Positions 25,784-32,044 of a stretch of 32,044 nucleotides of DNA are shown one piece after another; position 1 is the first letter of the stretch; each line of letters begins with the position of its first letter. The notes beneath the pieces were generated by a model, which saw only the letters and a program-made list of their open reading frames with translations, was not told where the DNA came from and ran no database searches. The stretch lies in the NCBI GenBank assembly GCA_003151745.1, contig PLYJ01000264.1:1-32044 (forward strand). Direction: 5' to 3'. Source of the DNA: Bacteroidota bacterium (GTDB taxonomy: Bacteria > Bacteroidota > Bacteroidia > AKYH767-A > 2013-40CM-41-45). The translations under genes were made by a program, and so were the position numbers.

Positions 25784-27394
25784 ATGATCATGAAAAGGAT
25801 CTTTCTTTTATTTTTTCTTTTTCTTTCGATTATCAGTTATTCCCAAACGGTTAAGACCATTTCCAATACGGATATAAAAGAAGTGAAGGTTTACCTGACC
25901 GGCGCCCAGATTGTGCGTGAGATAAAAACCTCTGTTGATGCAGGCACCATGCAGCTTTCCATCGAAGGCCTGTCAGAACATATTAACGCGGGAAGCATAA
26001 CGGTTACGGGAACCGGTGATGCAACACTGCTATCCGTTGTGTCCCAGCTCGACTATCTCAACTCCACAAAGAAATCGCCGCAGTTAAAGATGTTGCAGGA
26101 TTCTCTCGATGAACTTAATCATTCATTAGTCAAAATAAATGACTTGTCTTCTATTTTCAATGGAGAGATTGATATGCTTAATGCAAATAAGAGCATAGGC
26201 GGCGCCAACGTAGGTGTTGACAAAGATAATCTGAAGGAAATAGCCGACTTCTATCGTGAGCGAATGATAGAGTTGAAAATAAAGCTGCTTGACAATAAAA
26301 CTGAATTAAAGAAAATAGGCGAGCACATTAAAAAAGTCTCGCAGCAAATATCCACACTTTCGGCACAAGAAAATAAACCTACCAGCACTATTCTTGTAAC
26401 TCTTGACTCTAAACAAAAGACAAACCTCTCTCTTGAAGTCAGTTATATTGTTTCTAATGCAGGATGGACTCCCCTCTATGATGTTCGTGCGGTTGACGTA
26501 AATAGCAATGTGCAATTGGGTTATAAGGCAAATGTTTTTCAAAGCACAGGAGAGGAATGGAAAAATGTAAAGCTGAAACTTTCTACCGGCAATCCCACTC
26601 AAAATGGAGTGAAGCCAACCCTCGTTCCGTGGTACCTTAATTTTTATCAGCCTCGTGCGTATGGATCTTATAAATTGGACAAGAACGCTGCAATTCAAAA
26701 TAACTTATCAATGGAAGCGCCCTCCACTCAAACCAGGGAAGAACTGGTAAACCCTGTTTCTTCCTATGTTTCTGTTGAACAGAACCAGCTAACCACCGAT
26801 TTCAACATAGCTATTCCTTATTCCATTCCTTCTGATGGCAAGAAATACCTCGTGGATGTGCAGACATTTTCTTTGCCTGCTATATATGTTTATTCGGCAG
26901 TTCCGAAATTGGACAGGGATGCATTTCTTCTTGCACGGATAACGGGATGGGATGATCTTAATTTATTAAGCGGGGAAGCTAATATTTATTTTGAAGGATC
27001 GTTTGTGGGCAACTCCGTCATTGACACACGCAGCACCAAGGACACGCTTGATATATCACTTGGCAGAGATAAAAGAATTGTCATTACGCGCGAAAAGAGA
27101 AAGGATGTGAGCAGCACAAAATTTATCGGCAACAATACTGTGAAGGAACTTAATTACCTACTCACAGTAAGAAACGGGAAGAAAGACCCGATTAAAATTA
27201 TCATCGAAGACCAGTTGCCTGTTTCAAAGAATACCGATATTGAAGTAAAGACGATAGATATAGATGGAGGAGAATATTTCTCCGAAACAGGTAAGGTGAA
27301 ATGGACGCTCAATATTGCACCGGGCAACACGGCTTCTAAAAAACTCAATTTTTCAGTGAAGTATCCAAAAAATAAGATCGTTGAGGGATTGTAA
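25784..27394 (+). CDS. DUF4139-domain (mucoidy-inhibitor-like) protein
   Basis: DIKEVKVYLTGAQIVREIKTSVDAG; VSYIVSNAGWTPLYDVRAVDVNSNVQLGYKANVFQSTGEEWKNVKLKLSTGNP. Confidence 0.88.
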   Translation: MIMKRIFLLFFLFLSIISYSQTVKTISNTDIKEVKVYLTGAQIVREIKTSVDAGTMQLSIEGLSEHINAGSITVTGTGDATLLSVVSQLDYLNSTKKSPQLKMLQDSLDELNHSLVKINDLSSIFNGEIDMLNANKSIGGANVGVDKDNLKEIADFYRERMIELKIKLLDNKTELKKIGEHIKKVSQQISTLSAQENKPTSTILVTLDSKQKTNLSLEVSYIVSNAGWTPLYDVRAVDVNSNVQLGYKANVFQSTGEEWKNVKLKLSTGNPTQNGVKPTLVPWYLNFYQPRAYGSYKLDKNAAIQNNLSMEAPSTQTREELVNPVSSYVSVEQNQLTTDFNIAIPYSIPSDGKKYLVDVQTFSLPAIYVYSAVPKLDRDAFLLARITGWDDLNLLSGEANIYFEGSFVGNSVIDTRSTKDTLDISLGRDKRIVITREKRKDVSSTKFIGNNTVKELNYLLTVRNGKKDPIKIIIEDQLPVSKNTDIEVKTIDIDGGEYFSETGKVKWTLNIAPGNTASKKLNFSVKYPKNKIVEGL

Positions 27395-27441
27395 AGTTTA
27401 TAATTTGCAGCTGCTAAAAAGTCCGTTTAATACTAAGGGTA

Positions 27442-27741
27442 TCAGAAAGCATTATATATACTATTCCACAATTCTTCCTCGCTGCCTTTTTCAAAAGTCA
27501 TTTTCCTGCTGAGAAGGTTTGGTTCTGAATTTATTGACAGGTCAATACGCGCTGCCTGATCATCAATCCTGGATGCATTTATATCAAGTGAAAGGCTTTG
27601 CTGGAAAAATCTTCTTTTATGCGCTCTTATTTTTCCCTGCATTTCATTGGAGGAAATAATGACAAATCCCTTCCTCTTCAGGATCTTTTGAAGACGAAGG
27701 AACACTTTATCAATAGGATATTGCAGTAAGGCTGTTTGCAT
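27442..27741 (-). CDS. Hypothetical protein
   Basis: 99-aa ORF between divergent neighbours with plausible composition. Confidence 0.5.
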   Translation of the reverse strand: MQTALLQYPIDKVFLRLQKILKRKGFVIISSNEMQGKIRAHKRRFFQQSLSLDINASRIDDQAARIDLSINSEPNLLSRKMTFEKGSEEELWNSIYNAF

Positions 27742-27859
27742 AAGAATGCACCAACGGTATAAAGGTTCTTGATGAATCCTACTATTTTAATAAATTTAGT
27801 AACCTTAAAGTAATTACTGTGTGTCCCTCGAAGAGCGGATATTTATACTCAAATCTTGC

Positions 27860-29890
27860 TTATTTTTCTATTTTTTTAATCATTTTCTCCAGCTCCTGCA
27901 TTTCATCACGCAAACGGGCAGCTTCATAAAAATCAAGATCTTTGGCGGCTTTTTCCATTTCGCGTTTCTTAGCAGTGATCGCCTTTTTTAGCTGCGCTTC
28001 AGACATGTAATTGACAACAGGATCAGCAGCTATTGTAATGCCGTCATGATCAATATAAGGCTTCGGTTCGCCCATTTTGGAATCAGCAACTCTTGTCTGT
28101 GTCATAATGCTTTCTGTTGATTTAACAATTTGTCGGGGAGTGATATTGTATTCCATATTATAGTCAAGCTGCTTCTCCCGCCTGCGATTGGTCTGGTCAA
28201 TTGTTTTTTGCATACTGTCAGTCACCTTGTCTGCGTAAAAGATAACGCGCCCGTTAATATTACGCGCTGCACGTCCCGCTGTCTGTGTAAGCGAGCGGTT
28301 GCTTCGCAGAAAGCCTTCTTTGTCTGCATCTAAAATGGCGACGAGGGACACTTCGGGAAGATCAAGCCCTTCGCGCAGCAGGTTGATGCCGATGAGCACA
28401 TCAAAGTTACCAAGCCGCAGATCGCGCAGCAGTTCCACACGGTCAAGTGTTTCTACTTCACTGTGTATATACCTGCAATTAATATTCAACTTCGTCATGT
28501 ACTTGGCTAATTCTTCCGCCATGCGCTTGGTGAGCGTGGTTATAAGAACCCGCTGTCCCGCCTTTACCGTTTTATCAATTTCATCAAGCAGGTCATCCAC
28601 CTGGTTAATGCTTGGACGCACTTCAATAACAGGATCAAGCAATCCCGTTGGACGTATTACCTGCTCCACAATCACACCCTGGCTTTGTTCAATCTCGAAA
28701 TCCGCCGGCGTTGCACTCACATATATAATCTGGTTTAGCATTAGCTCAAACTCATCAAACTTCAATGGGCGATTGTCCATTGCTGAAGGCAAACGAAATC
28801 CGTATTCAACCAAGTTGACCTTACGCGAGCGGTCACCGGCATACATGGCGCGTATCTGCGGAATGGTTGCATGGCTTTCATCAATCACCATCAGGTAATC
28901 ATCAGGAAAATAATCGAGCAGACAGAAGGGACGAGTACCCGGATCTCTGCCATCAAAATAGCGTGAGTAGTTTTCAATGCCGCTGCAATAGCCGAGCTCG
29001 CGTATCATCTCTAAGTCATACGTTACACGGTCTTCCAAACGCTTTGCTTCTACGTTCTGCCCAAGCAATTTCATATATTCCACCTGCTTCACCATGTCTT
29101 CCTGTATCTGCCAAATGGCAGTAAGCTGCCTGTCAGGGCTTGTTACAAAGATGCTGGCAGGATAAATAGTGATCTCGTCTGTTTTTTCCAATGTCCTGCC
29201 GCTTACAGGATCAATCTTGCTGATCTCTTCAATCTCATCACCGAAGAAAACAAAGCGGTAAGCGAAGTCGCTGTAAGCAAGAAATAAATCAACAGTATCG
29301 CCTCTCACCCGGAATTGCCCGCGCTCAAACTCAACCTCCGTGCGTGAATACAAAGCTGTAACTAATAAGTTCAGGAATTTGTTTCGTGAAATCTTCGTGC
29401 CAACGCTAACTATTATTACATTCTCCTTGAAGTCGGCAGGATTGCCGATACCATATATGCAGGACACAGAGCTTACTACAATAACATCTTTCCTGCCTGA
29501 CAGAAGAGATGTTGTTGTGCTAAGCCGCAGCTTTTCAATTTCATCATTAATGGCAAGGTCCTTCTCTATATAGGTATTAGTTGAAGGGATAAATGCTTCC
29601 GGCTGATAATAATCGTAATAAGAAACAAAATATTCAACGGCATTATTAGGGAAGAACTGCTTGAACTCGCCATACAACTGCGCCGCCAGCGTTTTATTAT
29701 GACTGAGAATGAGCGTTGCCTTCTGTGTCTGCTGAATTACATTAGCAATGGTGAACGTCTTTCCCGAACCGGTTATGCCCAGCAACGTCTGCGCATAATC
29801 TTCACGCTTCACGCCTTCCACAAGCTGTTGAATGGCTTCCGGCTGATCGCCTGTTGGATAAAACTCCGATGTTAATTCAAACTTCTTCAT
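27860..29890 (-). CDS. uvrB: Excinuclease ABC subunit B
   Basis: PTGDQPEAIQQLVEGV, LLGITGSGKTFTIANVI, YFVSYYDYYQPEAFIP, QTAGRAARN, C-terminal UVR motif. Confidence 0.98.
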   Translation of the reverse strand: MKKFELTSEFYPTGDQPEAIQQLVEGVKREDYAQTLLGITGSGKTFTIANVIQQTQKATLILSHNKTLAAQLYGEFKQFFPNNAVEYFVSYYDYYQPEAFIPSTNTYIEKDLAINDEIEKLRLSTTTSLLSGRKDVIVVSSVSCIYGIGNPADFKENVIIVSVGTKISRNKFLNLLVTALYSRTEVEFERGQFRVRGDTVDLFLAYSDFAYRFVFFGDEIEEISKIDPVSGRTLEKTDEITIYPASIFVTSPDRQLTAIWQIQEDMVKQVEYMKLLGQNVEAKRLEDRVTYDLEMIRELGYCSGIENYSRYFDGRDPGTRPFCLLDYFPDDYLMVIDESHATIPQIRAMYAGDRSRKVNLVEYGFRLPSAMDNRPLKFDEFELMLNQIIYVSATPADFEIEQSQGVIVEQVIRPTGLLDPVIEVRPSINQVDDLLDEIDKTVKAGQRVLITTLTKRMAEELAKYMTKLNINCRYIHSEVETLDRVELLRDLRLGNFDVLIGINLLREGLDLPEVSLVAILDADKEGFLRSNRSLTQTAGRAARNINGRVIFYADKVTDSMQKTIDQTNRRREKQLDYNMEYNITPRQIVKSTESIMTQTRVADSKMGEPKPYIDHDGITIAADPVVNYMSEAQLKKAITAKKREMEKAAKDLDFYEAARLRDEMQELEKMIKKIEK

Positions 29891-30645
29891 TTATTATTCC
29901 ATATCTCCCATGCCTTCTCTGCCTGCAGCTTAAGCATAGTCAAACCGTTTTGAACGGCAGCGCCTTTCTCTTTTCCTTTTTGTAAAAATAATGTTTCTTC
30001 AGGATTATAAACAAGATCGTATAGCAAATGCTTTTTGCTGATGTGCTCATAAGGAACAGGAGGGAAGGAGCTAATATCCGGATAAGTACCTAACGGGGTT
30101 GTATTTATAATCAATAGATTGTTGCCAATTATTTCATCATTCAACTGATCATAGCTAATGATCTTATCTCCTGATTTCTTTCTGCTCACAAACAAAAACT
30201 CAATGCCAAGCTTATTCATAACGTATGCCACAGCCTTTGATGCACCTCCTGTGCCAAGCACCAATGCTTTCTTATGATGCGATTGCAACAAGGGCTTCAA
30301 TGAATTTTCAAATCCGAAAGCATCCGTGTTGTAACCCGTGAGCAGTTCATGGGCAACCGGTGAAGAGCGATGAATGATTTTAATTGCGTTCACGGCGCCA
30401 ATTGCTTTTGCTTCATCGCTCATGTCGGTGAGATAAGGAATGACGGATTGCTTGTGCGGAATGGTAACATTTAATCCCCTCAGCTCTTTCTGCGATTTAA
30501 TGAGCGCAGGCAACCCGGTAATGTTTTCCATTGGAAAGTTTTCATACATACAATCTTTCAAACCTTCATGTTCAAACTTCTCAGTGAAGTATTTTTTAGA
30601 GAAAGAGTGTGAGAGGGGATAACCGATAAGTCCGAAAAGCTGCAT
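29887..30645 (-). CDS. aroE: Shikimate dehydrogenase; start moved to MQLFGLIGYPL, 4-nt overlap with uvrB
   Basis: LFGLIGYPLSHSFSKKYF, GLNVTIPHK, TGYNTDAFGF, VLGTGGASKAV, NTTPLG. Confidence 0.93.
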   Translation of the reverse strand: MQLFGLIGYPLSHSFSKKYFTEKFEHEGLKDCMYENFPMENITGLPALIKSQKELRGLNVTIPHKQSVIPYLTDMSDEAKAIGAVNAIKIIHRSSPVAHELLTGYNTDAFGFENSLKPLLQSHHKKALVLGTGGASKAVAYVMNKLGIEFLFVSRKKSGDKIISYDQLNDEIIGNNLLIINTTPLGTYPDISSFPPVPYEHISKKHLLYDLVYNPEETLFLQKGKEKGAAVQNGLTMLKLQAEKAWEIWNNK

Positions 30646-30665
30646 AGGGGGCAAAGATAGGAATC

Positions 30666-30747
30666 GTTTAAAGTTCAAAGTTCAAAGTTCAAAGTTCAAA
30701 GTTCAAGGTTAGCGCAACTTTAAACTTTGAACTTTGAACTTTAAACC
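30666..30747. repeat. Intergenic heptamer array (GTTCAAA) folding as an inverted repeat
   Basis: GTTTAAAGTTCAAAGTTCAAAGTTCAAAGTTCAAAGTTCAAGGTT ... TTTAAACTTTGAACTTTGAACTTTAAACC. Confidence 0.9.
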
Positions 30748-31394
30748 TTTTTCGTTGCCGCTTTCATCTTCACAATCTGAAAAACAGCCGGAATGAGGGA
30801 AATGATAATGATTGCAAGAACAACCAGCTCAAAGTGCTTGCTTACAAACTCATTTCCTCCGAACCTGTAACCGGCGTAGGTAAGCAAGCTCACCCACGTG
30901 ATTCCGCCAACGAGGCAGAAGAAAATATATTTGCTGTATTTCATCGTACCCACGCCTGCCACAAAAGGAGCAAACGTGCGGATGATAGGTATAAAGCGGG
31001 CAATGATAATCGTTTTGCCTCCATGCTTTTCATAAAACTCATGTGTGTGAGTAAGGTATTCATGTTTTAAAATCTTTCTCAATCCCCGCATATCAAAAAG
31101 CTTCGTGCCGATAAAACGCCCGATTAAATAATTTACGTTATCACCTAATATGGCAGCAGCAAAAAGCAACGGTATCAATAAGCGAATGTCAAGAATGCCT
31201 GTCTTGGCAGTGATGGCTCCTGCAGCAAACAACAGGGAATCGCCGGGCAGGAAAGGAGTTGCCACCAAACCTGTTTCGCAAAAGATAATGAGGCAAAGAA
31301 TAACGTAAGTCGTTGTCCTGTAATGCAGCATCAGGTTTTCGAGGTGCTTATCGAGGTGAAGAAGCCAGTCAACGGGGTGTTGTAGAAAGTCCAT
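30741..31394 (-). CDS. DedA/SNARE-associated-type membrane protein
   Basis: FCETGLVATPFLPGDSLLFAAGAI; ILGDNVNYLIGRFIG; FYEKHGGKTIIIARFIPIIRTFAPFVAGVGTM. Confidence 0.93.
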   Translation of the reverse strand: MDFLQHPVDWLLHLDKHLENLMLHYRTTTYVILCLIIFCETGLVATPFLPGDSLLFAAGAITAKTGILDIRLLIPLLFAAAILGDNVNYLIGRFIGTKLFDMRGLRKILKHEYLTHTHEFYEKHGGKTIIIARFIPIIRTFAPFVAGVGTMKYSKYIFFCLVGGITWVSLLTYAGYRFGGNEFVSKHFELVVLAIIIISLIPAVFQIVKMKAATKKV

Positions 31395-31562
31395 AGGTGA
31401 ATGTTAAGCGCCAAAGGAAGTAAAAAGCAAGGAATAATTAAAAGGGAAAGAATAATTAAATAAGGAATAAGTAATAAAGCGCTAAATGTTCGTTTTGCTA
31501 TTTATTCATTATTCCTTATACGTTATTCCTTATTTGTTATCTTTGGAAAAGATTTTATACGT

Positions 31563-31901
31563 ATGAAAAGAATTGCAGTATTCTTGCAACTTTTATTTTA
31601 CTCGTTTATTTTCATTCCCGTCTCACATTCCATTGCCCCTCTTTCCGTTGTTGAGTTCGATAATATTTTTGAAGGCAACGCTTCCATTTATTCTTTTTCT
31701 TATCTCGCCGGATTAGCCGGGCTTTTCTGCGTATTGGTTTTCCTGAACCGCGACAAAGCGTTTTTAATAAATATAATTGCTTCCCTGTTATTAATTGTGC
31801 CCATCTTTCAATATATAAACTGGCATAACTTTTGGATACCGTGCGTTACAGCCATTCCGTTTGTGCTCATCACTATTTCCTCCATTCTGCAGCTTAGATA
31901 G
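31563..31901 (+). CDS. Small membrane protein, hypothetical
   Basis: 112 aa with several hydrophobic segments; TATCTTTG-type motif upstream at ~31538. Confidence 0.6.
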   Translation: MKRIAVFLQLLFYSFIFIPVSHSIAPLSVVEFDNIFEGNASIYSFSYLAGLAGLFCVLVFLNRDKAFLINIIASLLLIVPIFQYINWHNFWIPCVTAIPFVLITISSILQLR

Positions 31902-32044
31902 AAGTGGTTTAAAGTTTAATGTTAGTGAACCTGAAACTTGAGACTTTATCTTAAACTTCAATGCACATTCAAAATCTTTTCTCATTAATTGAATGTTAAC
32001 CTTTCCAAGTTCCAGGCTTCTGAAAGGTTTTTATTTCACACGGT

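Overview
The window looks like a Bacteroidota chromosome, possibly Chitinophagales- or Sphingobacteriales-like. The evidence is T9SS C-terminal sorting domains, TAnnTTTG promoter motifs, and BT_3928-, DUF4290- and DUF4139-type proteins. Most of the window is housekeeping: folP, tpiA, a pcrA/uvrD-type helicase, murA, a tlpA-like thioredoxin, grpE, dnaJ, msrB, HMG-CoA lyase, uvrB, aroE and a DedA protein. The first ~2.9 kb is a small accessory patch. It holds three tRNAs, a DUF4160/DUF2442 pair, a frameshifted PD-(D/E)XK-like gene, a small-transcript candidate, and a VapC-type toxin-antitoxin module between direct repeats. The signals I consider most notable are: (1) a (CTCTCTTT)4 octanucleotide tract inside the signal-peptide coding region of a large SBBP-repeat T9SS protein. 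The gene is out of frame as sequenced and would be restored by losing exactly one repeat, which suggests phase variation. (2) A degenerate 21-bp minisatellite of at least 13 units, each a small inverted repeat, at 21780-22052. (3) Two REP-like palindromes carried in frame inside conserved genes: folP and a T9SS sorting domain. (4) An in-frame amber codon splitting a P-domain/lysyl-oxidase-like T9SS protein. All calls come from reading the sequence and supplied ORFs; no database search was run.
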